Source: Blakeslea trispora
Lineage: Eukaryota; Mucoromycota; Mucoromycetes; Mucorales; Choanephoraceae
DNA: 64,000 nt
Assembly (NCBI GenBank): GCA_025331445.1
Contig: JAIWNE010000061.1
Location: 1-64,000 of the forward strand
Reading direction: 5' to 3'
In this document: piece after piece, positions 32,541-42,706 of the stretch
Layout of the letters: the number at the start of each line of letters is the position of its first letter
How positions within the stretch are numbered: position 1 is the first letter of the stretch
The notes under the pieces: model-generated
Seen by the model: only the letters and a program-made list of their open reading frames with translations
Databases searched by the model: none
What the model was told of the DNA's origin: nothing
Made by a program: the position numbers and the translations under genes

Positions 32541-35172
32541 TTAACCCTAGAAGGAGAACAGAGAATAGATTAGCATCACTATGTGAATATTCAAGTAATA
32601 AAAAAGCTTACTTCAATCTTTTCAAAAGAATTAGCTTTATGCTTTGGCAGAAAGACAAAATCATCAGGAGCAGGACCTAGTAGCATTTCACTAATCTTGA
32701 CCCAATCTGAAGCCAAGGGACTAGCCATCAATGTTTCTAGATCATTACGGCCAAAGTAAGGGGGAGGACGTTGGTTCATGTTCTGAGGAACTCGTTCCAA
32801 TACACCAACAGGAATATATCGATAAAGGAATGATTGCCATTCACACAAGAAACGACGAGTAGTGTTCACACCTTGACTATCAGAACCCCAATGTTCCAAA
32901 CCATAATTACAGAAACGCTTCAACATGTCAAGACGTTCATTTGCTGAAATATCCCAATGGCGCTGGTTGTTGATTTCGTCAAAGATCCAGGGCTTGATCA
33001 AGGCACCACGACCAATCATAATGCCATCAACACCAGATGATTCCTTTTTGTAGTTGTATTCCTCGAAACTCATAATATCACCATTGCCGTAAAGAGGCAT
33101 GTTGTGAGTTAAGTTTTTCATTTTACCAATGTATTCCCAATCAGCTGTTTTAGTGTATCTTTGAGCACGAGAACGGCCATGTAGCTAATGTAAAGCATGA
33201 TTAGTTATCATTCTGCAATGTATACAAGTTCCTTTGAAGGTCAACTTACAGTGCCTAGTGCAATACCCTATAGATAAATCCAGTTTAAGTCATTTAGTGG
33301 GCGCAATAGCCAAACAATGCATGTATATCTTACCAATTCATCTAATTTTGGGACAAAACGATCGGCAATAGGTTGGTTGTCCTTGATACCCATTCTAAAC
33401 TTGGCAGTGATAGGGATATTAGTGACAGTCTGCATGCCTTTCAACATCTTGAACATTCTGCCTCTAGCATCTAACAGGGCAGATCCTGCACCCTACAGTA
33501 GACATTGAAAGACTATCAGCTCAATCCTCACGTTTATAAGCTATGTATATATCTACCTGCTTGAATACTAAATCAATTGGACAACCCATGTTCAAATCAA
33601 TAAAATCAACATCCACCTCATTGTTCAAAACTTCACATGCTTTGGTTATCTGCTCTACTTTTGAACCACAAATTTGGATACCAAAAATGTCTTCAGATTT
33701 GTGACGTTTGGTTAATGCCCATTCAGACTGTTGGCCCTTTAACAAGTTGGGTGCTAAAGCCATTTCACCACAAGTAATATCCACACCAAAACCCTTACAA
33801 ATCACTCTAAATGGCAAGTTACTAGCAAAAAAAAAAAAGTTAGTATAAAAACATGCAACTGGTTGAGTTCAAATCATACCCAACAGTTGTAAGAGGAGCA
33901 AGGTATGTTTTGTTTCTGAAGTCAATAATCTAAGTAACATTAGTAAGTACAGCATAAAATACACTATGCTTCATCTATACCAAAAAAGACTTACCTTTCT
34001 ATAACCAGTATCAATAGGACCAACAGGCTTTTCTTCTCTAATACTTGAGCCAGCAGATTCCATTGTAACGTTTTCAAATTCATTAGCGGCATCAAAGAAT
34101 TCATCATGATCGCTATCATCGTGTTGCTCTTTATTCTCTGGCTTTGCTTTCTTAGTTTCAGAAGGAGCAGCAAACAAACTAGGATTTTCTAATGCCTTTC
34201 TCTTCAAAGTATTGGCATCCTTCACACTCTGCTCCTCAGCAATTTCTTTTTGTACTTCAACCATGTACTTTTCAGTCTTGGGGAATGGGTACTGATTCAA
34301 TCGGAAACAAGCTTTAGCATTACTATCTAACAGTTCTATCAAACCTAGAATACCTGATTTTTATGCAGTTTTGTCTGAGCCTCGTTACTGATACCGTTTG
34401 TTGTATAGACTGGGTGTTCCGCTTTCTTTTTCTCGTCCACAATAAGTTTGTTGTTTTTGTCAATATGAGCATTAAGGAATCGACATTTATAACCATATCG
34501 ACAGCTATGAAAACATATTAGACTCGAAATAAATAACTATATACTGCTTGCTAGCCTACTATCCAAAAAGATCGAATTGAATACACTTGTCTCCTAAATC
34601 TGCTGGCTTGATCTTCAAGTAACCTTCCAAATCATGAGAGAATTTACAACTAAAGAGATCAAAACATTAACTTCTTAATCTAGTTCATATCCTGTCATCA
34701 TCTCATACTTTTCTGCAAATGTACACTCATCTCCTCTTGCGAGCAATTTACACAACTGTTTGTAAATTAAACAATTGTCAGTCAATGTAGGCCATCGTAT
34801 GTTTATAGAAATGCGTACTTTAATTGAATCCTCAATGCGCTTTTTTCCTCGCTGACCTGTATTAGCACCTCTAGCGTTCTGCAAAAAAAAAAAAAAAAGA
34901 TCAACACTACGTATAGATAGGTGTTAGAAGCACTTTACCTTGGACTTCTTTCCACTCTTTTTTTCGGTTGTTCCTCCTTCAGCAGCATCATCATTGTTGA
35001 CTGCTATATCTACTTGTTCTGATTTATCTCCTTCAATCCAACGTTCCTTTCGAAATCTAAAAACAAAAATAAAAGTCAGCGAAAGCAATAAAATATCTAA
35101 TATTCTAATTGTATCTGGCTCATACTCAGGTTTAATACGAGCTTCGCCGGCCCTGTAATCAGCTTCAACCAT
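32541..35172 (-). CDS. DUS3: tRNA-dihydrouridine(47) synthase Dus3, 626 aa
   Basis: Thirteen exons (35172-35126, 35056-34939, 34878-34819, 34755-34709, 34649-34560, 34504-34354, 34291-33995, 33929-33880, 33821-33557, 33492-33334, 33267-33250, 33184-32612, 32546-32541). Two CCCH-like fingers lie near the N-terminus ([20 protein letters not shown] and [16 protein letters not shown]). After an acidic linker comes the FMN TIM-barrel: [41 protein letters not shown] (Cys is the proton donor), ITAKFRMG and [20 protein letters not shown]. It reduces U47 of tRNA (and mRNA sites) in nucleus and cytosol. Exon 11 is only 18 nt. The last exon adds only Gly-stop; without that splice the frame stops at 32591. 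Divergent from the P450. Confidence 0.92.
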
Positions 35173-36122
35173 GTTAAAGTAAGATATAAAGAAAGAGAGA
35201 AAGAAAAAAATTGTTAAAAATGCCTGTCAAGAGAAATTTTAATCAGGAATTGAAAGTCCTATGCCGTTTTAAGCACATCTGGATTTGTTTCAGGGCTAGC
35301 AGTCCCTTAGTGCACCAGATGGAAAAATAACCTCGAATCACAATGCTTCATCATAAAATACACACTGTGACTCGTCCACAAATTAAGACAAATGGTTCAA
35401 AACAATAGGTTACTGAAGAAAAACGCACTATTGAAATTGCAGAGAAGCTATGGCAAAAAGAAATATACGTAAGGCTTGAGCCTACTTATTTCTAGAAAAA
35501 AATTGGACAGGCCAATTAAGACTGTTCTGTTAAGTTTTGTTAAATCCGAGGCTAACCCCTATTCATGAGTATTACAGTATTTATGTTTAAGCGCAATACA
35601 TAGAAACTCTACTAAAAAGAAATTGCTTGTAGCGTATGTTATCTCATAGAGAATTGGCTGTTTTTGTATTGCATTGGCCTATTGGTATTATCAGAAAAAG
35701 ACTCAATGTTTCTGTATTGTTCCTATCATTAAAAGAATTGAAATTCAGTACGTGTTACCTCAAAATGTTATGTGTCATTTTAGCCTGTCTAAAGTTAAAC
35801 ATCTAAGAATCAAAAGTAGTCAAACCAAGTTCTTTTTTGTTCAACAACATTGAGTTTCTAGTATAGCAAATGTTGAAGAGAAAAACCGAGAAGCCTTCTC
35901 AATAGCTTCATACATCAAGTCAATAAGTGAAAAAGAAGAGAATTTGTCAAAGCAACATACACGATGGGATTGTGTATTTAGAAATCCGTATGTGTAAAAA
36001 ATATCCATTTTGAGATTAAAAACTAAGGCGGTTCCGAATTTCCTGCATATAAAAGATACACACATGTGGATATTTCTCTCTCTGCTTCTGTTTCTTTCTC
36101 TTTTGGTTTACCCTAAACTAAA
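35173..36122. other. Intergenic between divergent DUS3 and P450
   Basis: No gene seen. A TATA box for the P450 lies at its right end. AT-rich otherwise. Confidence 0.5.
36048..36055 (+). promoter_or_regulatory. TATA box of the P450 gene
   Basis: TATAAAAG 68 bp before the ATG at 36123, followed by a CT-rich leader (TTTCTCTCTCTGCTTCTG). Confidence 0.55.
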
Positions 36123-38168
36123 ATGTTTTTGATACAAAAGAGCTCGTCTATTCAATACTTGATTGATCTCTATCATACGCATATTGCAACACGTCTCACC
36201 AAAAAGAGTAAAAATATTGGTGTTGGCACTGCTGTTATAATTACTTTGTTATATTACATTCATAATCGTATTCTCAAGCCTCCAAAAGAACTACGCCATA
36301 TTCCGTATCAAACCTATTATAGTTTCTTTGGATCCGTTCTTCGTAAAGAAAGTCTACGGGATTTGTATCGTCGCGACATCCTTCCTGCATTTGATCATGA
36401 AAAGAATGATGGTATATATTTGGTAGGTAGATTATAACAAATATCAAAAACACGAAAACTGAAGTTTATTTTCTGGGTAGAGACCATTTAATGGAGCATG
36501 GAATGTAACGATCGCCAACCCAGCTCACGCCAAAAAAATTCTCTTCAATACAGGTATAACAAAATTTGCTCGAATTTATACTTGGACAATCACCTAATGT
36601 CTATTAACATCTTTAGATGTCTTTCCAAAGATAACACCAGATAACGCTATAAGTAAAACTCTTTTTGGAAGATTTGCTGTTGGACCCAATATAGCGATGC
36701 TAAATGGACCTGCTTGGAAAGCTCAAAGAAAGATAGCTAATCCAGCCTTTCATCGATCAATGCCCGTAAATCTGTTTGGCGACCTAACGCTTGAGTTTTT
36801 TCAAGTTGTTGATGAATCTAACGGTGTTGTCGAATTTACTGATCTCATTACGCGCTGGTCGTTGGATGCTATCGGAAAATCAGGCTTTGGTAATGTATTT
36901 TTGTTGAAAAAAGGTAGAACAACATCACTTATCCTCATACGATTAGGCTTTGATTTCAATGCAATAAGCCAAAAAGACAGTGACTGGGTAAATACTTACA
37001 GTATCATAAGTAATGGTATTATAGAACCAATCAATTTTGTATTTCCTTTCCTGGATCAACATGATTCAATCTGGCTCTCTTCTAAGCGCCGTCAACTTCA
37101 TCGCCATTTGGATCGATTTCTCGAGATGATCGACCAAGTTATTTTGAAAAAGCGAGAAGCAGTCAAGAAAGGGGATTTAGGAAATGGTTATCTACCAGAA
37201 CACGAAAAGGATTTATTGACCTTGATGATTGAGGGTGAAATGCGAGGTGAAGGTGTCATGTCTGATGAGGAACTGAAGGTATGACTGTGTTTTTGTAGAG
37301 AAGAAAAATGGTACTTATATTGCACATAGAGCAATGTATGTCTCTTCTTTTTGGCTGGTCATGAAACAACTTCCAATGCTCTAAGTTTTGCCATTTATCA
37401 TTTAGCTACAAATCCTGTAAGTAGTTTTTCGATTCGTTCAAAAGAGCTAAAAATCAACTAATAAGCAAAAACAAATCTTTAGGAGATCCAACAACGAGCT
37501 AGAGATGAAGCCATCAAAATCATGGGTGATGAGCCTGAGAATGTCGTGCCAACATTAGAGCAATTAAAGCAATTTGTTTATATTAATCAGATAATCAAAG
37601 AGGTAAACAAAAACAAAAGAACGAAAACCCCAGAGAGGAAACGGATTGTATTCAATAGACTCTTGAAACTAGGTATTGCGCATTGACGCTCCTGTAACTC
37701 GTGTTATTCCTCGCACGTCCAGTGAAGATTTTGTCCTTAACGGCACACTTATTCCAAAGGGCTCCTTTGTTAGTGTTGACTTGACTGCTATTCATCACAG
37801 CAGAAAGGTATGGAGTAATCCAGAGAAATTTGATCCTGAAAGATTTGCTGAAGGAGGCGAAGCATCTTTACATGATGCAGGTTCAGGCATGAGCTGGCTA
37901 CCATTTAGCATTGGAGGTAGACAATGTGCTGGTATGAAAATGAGCTTGTATCAACAACGCGTCTTCCTGTCTATGCTTTGTAAAGTATTCTTTTTTTTAC
38001 CTGTAAATGATTTGTTCTAACATATCTGTAATTGTTTATTTTTATATAGTGCGAAAATATACTTGGAAGTTGCCAGAAAATTCTATCCACAAACAAGGTG
38101 TAATTCAGAAGGGTACATTCACTGTTGGACCTGTCGATATGGAAATTGAGTTTACAAAGCGATACTAA
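36123..38168 (+). CDS. Cytochrome P450 monooxygenase, 536 aa
   Basis: Eight exons: 36123-36422, 36481-36553, 36617-36889, 36947-37278, 37330-37416, 37483-37602, 37673-37979, 38050-38168; in frame. An N-terminal membrane anchor (about residues 35-51, VGTAVIITLLYYI) is followed by a Pro-rich hinge (LKPPKELRHIPY). P450 landmarks: WKAQRKIANPAF (C helix), AGHETTS (I helix, from residue 335), EVLR (K-helix ExxR, E395-R398), DPERF and the haem loop FSIGGRQCAGM with Cys at about 480. ER-bound oxidation of a lipophilic substrate is expected; the family number and substrate cannot be assigned. The 57-nt intron 36890-36946 is in frame and stop-free. Confidence 0.92.
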
Positions 38169-39172
38169 TCCAATGTCTGGTTTCCTTTTTCTTTTATCTT
38201 AAAAAAATAAACCTTTTCCAATTTTTTAATTCAGTAGTGTTTGTACAAGCAAGTAATATCGTTTATTTTAGGCGCAATTTTTTGATTGATGCTGTTGTTG
38301 TGCATTCAAAAGTTTGACGGTGCATGGGAAATAATACCAGTATTCAGAGACTCCATGGCCTTAGTATTGCGAGAACAAGAACAACTGAAACATATCTTTT
38401 CGTACTTTTAGAGTTTCCATCGAATCCCATAATAAAACACAACAAGCATTACCGTATCTTCGTTGTGAGACATTAAACAAAAAACAGGTAAGTAGCTGTT
38501 ACAAAAAAATGCAACATTAAAACAGATGCTTGCTCCGAGAACTACAATTTGCTTTTTTTGTCACTGTAGATCACTACGCAAACTGAAGTAACACAAGCAA
38601 GGAGATCTCTCAGAATAAGTACAAGATTTGAAAACATTTATCCTAATCAAGCAAAGCTTCTCAATTAAGCTTTTAAAAAATCATACAATCACAAATGCCT
38701 TAATGGCGCCCATCAGTTAACTATTAACTCTGATTCACTTGTTGAAATTACATTAGCCCCATTTTTTGCAGCAAATGATTTAATTAGAGTTTGATATGGC
38801 CAGGGCCAGGAAAAAAAAAACTGAGCATGTTTTGATGCTAAAATGACTATACAAATAGTTTAATTTTTCCTGGTATTTTCATTACTATCATTCATCCGAT
38901 ATGCCTACTTATTTTTGTACAGCATTGCATTAATATGCATAACAGATTGCCCTCAAAGTTCAGAGAAAAGAGATGCTTCAAATGTTCACTACAGGAAATA
39001 AAAACAGTATTAATTTTTAGAATTATGTCTCGTTTCTGTTGCACAGAAATTAATATTTCATAGCTAATACATTGTTGTTGGACAAATCCTAGATCAAGAA
39101 ACCATATAAATAGGAACACTATCCCTCCATTTTGGTTCAGATCCTTTTATTAATTTATCTATCAAACGAAAT
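38169..39172. other. Intergenic 1 kb
   Basis: No coding sequence recognised. A TATA box for the next gene lies at 39105-39112. Confidence 0.5.
39105..39112 (+). promoter_or_regulatory. TATA box
   Basis: TATAAATA followed by GG, 61-68 bp before the ATG at 39173. Confidence 0.6.
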
Positions 39173-39607
39173 ATGAATAGTGATATCGCAACTGCCATTG
39201 CCCAATGCATTGATACCTGTACCGGTACACCTAGTTTCACTAAGGATCTATGTACTTCATACTGTAACGATGCTGCCAAGTGTGCTAATACCCAATGTTT
39301 CAAAGAAATGATGGATAAGATTGTCAACGCAAGTTTAGGCACTGGTCTTTCATCAGACATTGTCTCCATTGCTTCTGCTGCTGTTTCTGGTGCTAGCTCC
39401 GTTGGCTCTGCTGTTGCTTCTGGTGCCAAATCTGCTGCTTCTGCCGCCGTTTCTGGTGCTAGCTCTGTTGCCGCGGGTGCTGCTTCTGCCGTTTCTACTG
39501 GATCCAGCAAAGCTACTTCTGCCGCTATTTCTGCTACCTATAGCCCTATGCTCCTTCTGCTCCTTGCCTTTGTTGCTTTTTGCTTTATAAATACGAATCG
39601 CCACTAA
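39173..39607 (+). CDS. Small Cys-rich, Ala/Ser-repeat protein with C-terminal membrane or GPI tail, 144 aa
   Basis: Single exon with a clear TATA box. Residues 12-42 hold six Cys (CIDTC, LCTSYC, CANTQC), which suggests a disulphide-bonded domain, although no classical N-terminal signal peptide is visible. Residues 65-120 are a degenerate Ala/Ser/Gly repeat (AVSGASSV occurs twice), and the protein ends in a hydrophobic helix (MLLLLLAFVAFCFI) followed by NTNRH. That could be a tail anchor or a GPI-type signal. Wall or membrane location is likely but inferred. Long open frames on both strands here reflect the GC-biased Ala/Ser repeats and are shadows. Confidence 0.65.
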   Translation: MNSDIATAIAQCIDTCTGTPSFTKDLCTSYCNDAAKCANTQCFKEMMDKIVNASLGTGLSSDIVSIASAAVSGASSVGSAVASGAKSAASAAVSGASSVAAGAASAVSTGSSKATSAAISATYSPMLLLLLAFVAFCFINTNRH

Positions 39608-39822
39608 GATTTTCTTGTTTTGGGGCACTATCTCTTTTTTTTTACGTCTTCTATTGAATAGACAGTTCAAAAAAAGAGACAACAAAGACTAATATATACA
39701 TTACAAATAACTCAATTTATATCCAACTATACAATTTCACAATAAATGCTTGATAAGAATAGCAAAATACGTTTTTATTTTCTCCTCTCCTTATCGCGAT
39801 AAGAGGTTATAATGATTACGAG

Positions 39823-40704
39823 TTGCAAAGCATAAGAATTGAAGAATTACCTCCTGCTGAACTTGAAGATCGCTTTGTGATTGAAAGTAGTGATTCTACA
39901 AGAAAAAGAATGAAAAGCCCTGATTGCTATGACCAAATCAGTGTTACCATCGCACTCCCAACAAGAAATCAGAAGGAACACTTCAAAGGCAAGTCATACT
40001 GTAGTGTGTAGTGCTAGCGAAGACTATATGGCTCTTCCTATTTTCTCGACAGAATGATACATTGTGTACAATAAGTAAGTAGCTCTTGTCTTTGGTACTT
40101 CAACACCTAACAACAATCATTGGATCACACTAAGTATAAGAAGATCAATTGAGTCTATTTAGCCACATAGTCAATGCGGCTCGTGCCAAGGCTATGCCAA
40201 ACTTAGACAGAAGCAATAAAACAAAAGCATTTTGAAACTGTAACTTGTCATTCGAAAAAGTAGTTCATTCAAGCAAACAAAGCTATTGGTCGCTAATTAA
40301 CAATCACTATCCTTGAGGTCATTAAATTTCTCTATCATTCCTTCTTTATTTCTCGTTTGAAATATAAATATATTCTTTATGTCAAACCAAACTTGAATTT
40401 ACACCTATTGTGTCGAAGCTATTCTCTTTTCTCTTTATATCTTTAAATAGCAGTGAGATATAGGAAACTGCGTCGAGGAAAACAAAAAAAAAAGTATTAC
40501 GAATTAAAAGCTCTGGTTCATCACCTGCAAGCAAAGAAACTCAAAACCTCCAGCTCAAAAACAAAGTGTTTGAGGAGTTATACTCTTTTTATAGTTGACT
40601 GCAGAAAAACGGCATACCATAGCGGCACTTCCGTAGTAGTCTCCTATAGACATGGATACAAATACAAATACATCTACAAACGCAATTATGAATATAGCTT
40701 TTAA
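39823..40704 (+). pseudogene. Possible bZIP transcription factor remnant with frameshifted zipper
   Basis: Near 40450-40615 a basic stretch (RYRKLRRGKQKKKYYELKAL) is followed by VHHLQA; two bases later in another frame comes ETQNLQLKNKVFEEL. Omitting the two extra bases would give Leu every seven residues, as in a bZIP. In the frame as it stands the zipper is lost. An upstream fragment at 39823-39991 (IEELPPAELEDRF) could be its N-terminal exon, joined through a GC-AG type intron, but this is speculative. It may be a relic or a mis-spliced gene. Confidence 0.3.
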
Positions 40705-40960
40705 TATAGCACAACTATAGTGAAATAAAAAATAACCAGTCAGTATAAACAGATACATTTCTATTGGAAGTGTGTTTTTGAGGCCTGTTCACTTAAAATC
40801 TAGACAACCCAATAACCAAAATGACTATCAGTCTTTGCGACAAGAAGCATAGCAAAGAAGATATTGAAAGTTAAGAGATAATTCCGACTGAAAAAACAAA
40901 AAGCTTAATTACAGCTCCATTTTTTTTCCTGTTCTTGTCTTTCGAAACAAATAAATAAAA

Positions 40961-42524
40961 ATGTCAGTTTTCTTGACATCTGTAGCTTTTGTTGCCTCTG
41001 CAGGTACTTTTGCTTCTGCACAAGAGACCGAGAAGAAGCAGCCCTTAGAGGGTAACTATAAATAAACGCGTCTCTAGGCTTCCGCTCTATCTAAACACTT
41101 ATTTATGTAGTTTCTGCTGACAACGCTATGGTCAGACGTAAGCTCAATAGCCATGTCATTTAAAATAACCAGGACCTTATTCTGATTTACTTTAGCTTTT
41201 GAGTTGCGAGACTTTCAAATGGAAATTGTCATGACAATTGCTTTTATTACATACTTCTTGATGTGGTATAGAGGAAAGTCAGCTAATCTGAACAAAGCGA
41301 AACAATGGTAAAGCATCAGTTGTATCAGATTTGTTCTTGTCAGTTCCAATTAAGCAGATGTATATAGGTTGACTGGTCAGATTGACTATCTCGAAAGCCA
41401 ATTCGCTCTTGTGGGTGATAAGAAATCGAGCGAACAAGCTGTTTTAATGAAGGATGGTCCTGCTGATTATCTCTTGTATACCTCGGGTAGACGCAACGTT
41501 CAATTTGGTCACTGGTGGCTCAAGGTAGATAGAGTAGACATGGTTGAATTCAAGATAGCATCATCTAATGCCATTCTTAAAATCAGTTGAAGCCCAGAAA
41601 TGATATGTTGACTCTTTTTACTACCAACCTTCTTTCGTTCACAGGCTATACCAAGCCTACTGCCGATCGTGTGGTAAATATATACTTAACAAGAGAGTTA
41701 GCATTTCTGACATTGCGCTCTTCTAGGAATTGACTCTGCAGCTGAGCAATTCTTTACCTGAAAAGTTTGTCTTTGGTGTTATTAAAAAGGGATTGGCTGA
41801 CGAACTTGTTAAAAGCCGTTTTGATTTAGTAAGGAAAAGAGAAAGACAGTACATGAAAAGGCAAGCTAACTTGCTGACTTAGAGACGTGCTTGTAAAATC
41901 GCCTCAAATGATATTATTCCAGGTGATCTAGTCATCTACTCTGAAGCTCAAAAGCTATCCGATTTGATCTTGGCTAAAATTGGTCAAGTTCTTCGCGACA
42001 ATGCTGATCGCCTCGAGCATCTGATTGTTTCTAGCTTGCCTGCAGAGGAACCTGAAAAGTAAGTGAATAATAGGTATACATAAAAGCGATAACTCATCAA
42101 GCAAGTTTAGATATCAACAAGACAAGCATATGACTCTTTCTCTCTCTTTCTTGATGCATAATCAAGAACAATTGGATCCCTTTGTCCAATTGGCTTGTGA
42201 AATTCCTGACATCTTGAATGACACGAGACTTCCAAGCGATGTAATATACTTGTATCGATTTAAGCAAAAAAAGAAAAAAAGGCATACTGAATATTTTGTA
42301 AATAGGTCAAGAACAAGATCAACAAAAATCGCGAGGAATTAGCTAAAGAGCATGCCAAGAGAATTGCTGCTGACCGTGCCGAAGAATTGTATCAAAAGAA
42401 GATAGAAGCTAAGCGTGCTGAAGAGGAACGTGTAAAGAAGCTGAGTCCTGCTGAGCAACGTAAATGGGAAGAGAAAGAACGTCAACGTACTCTCAAGAAG
42501 CAGCAAAAGAAGAAGAAGATGTAA
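40961..42524 (+). CDS. CCDC47: CCDC47 family ER membrane protein (PAT complex), 366 aa
   Basis: Nine exons: 40961-41051, 41111-41137, 41196-41307, 41368-41524, 41587-41673, 41727-41828, 41883-42058, 42111-42240, 42306-42524; in frame. An N-terminal signal sequence (MSVFLTSVAFVASAGTFASA) is followed by one membrane helix (EIVMTIAFITYFLMWY) and the DUF1682 domain (QWLTGQIDYLESQFALVG, TSGRRNVQFGHWW, LKPRNDML, LPEKFVFGVIKK). The C-terminus is the family's Lys/Glu/Arg-rich coiled coil ending in KKQQKKKKM. CCDC47 with Asterix forms the PAT complex, an intramembrane chaperone at the ribosome-Sec61 translocon, and affects ER calcium handling. Confidence 0.88.
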
Positions 42525-42706
42525 AAACGTCAGTCATCTCGAAAGACGAATGGAAAGTAGATAAACACATACACACACTTGTAGCATAGCCAACAATAAC
42601 ATAAAAAAGTATTTCAAACAATAAAATGTTGCATCTCTGTTTTAGACTTTTTTTTTGTCATGTTTATTTTCTGGAGATTTTAAAATTTCATACATACACT
42701 TAAACG

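Noticed and set aside
39094..39685. Long antisense and shifted frames over the Ala/Ser gene
   Set aside because: Explained by the repetitive GCT/TCT codons; only the plus frame from 39173 has a TATA box, Cys spacing and a sensible C-terminus.
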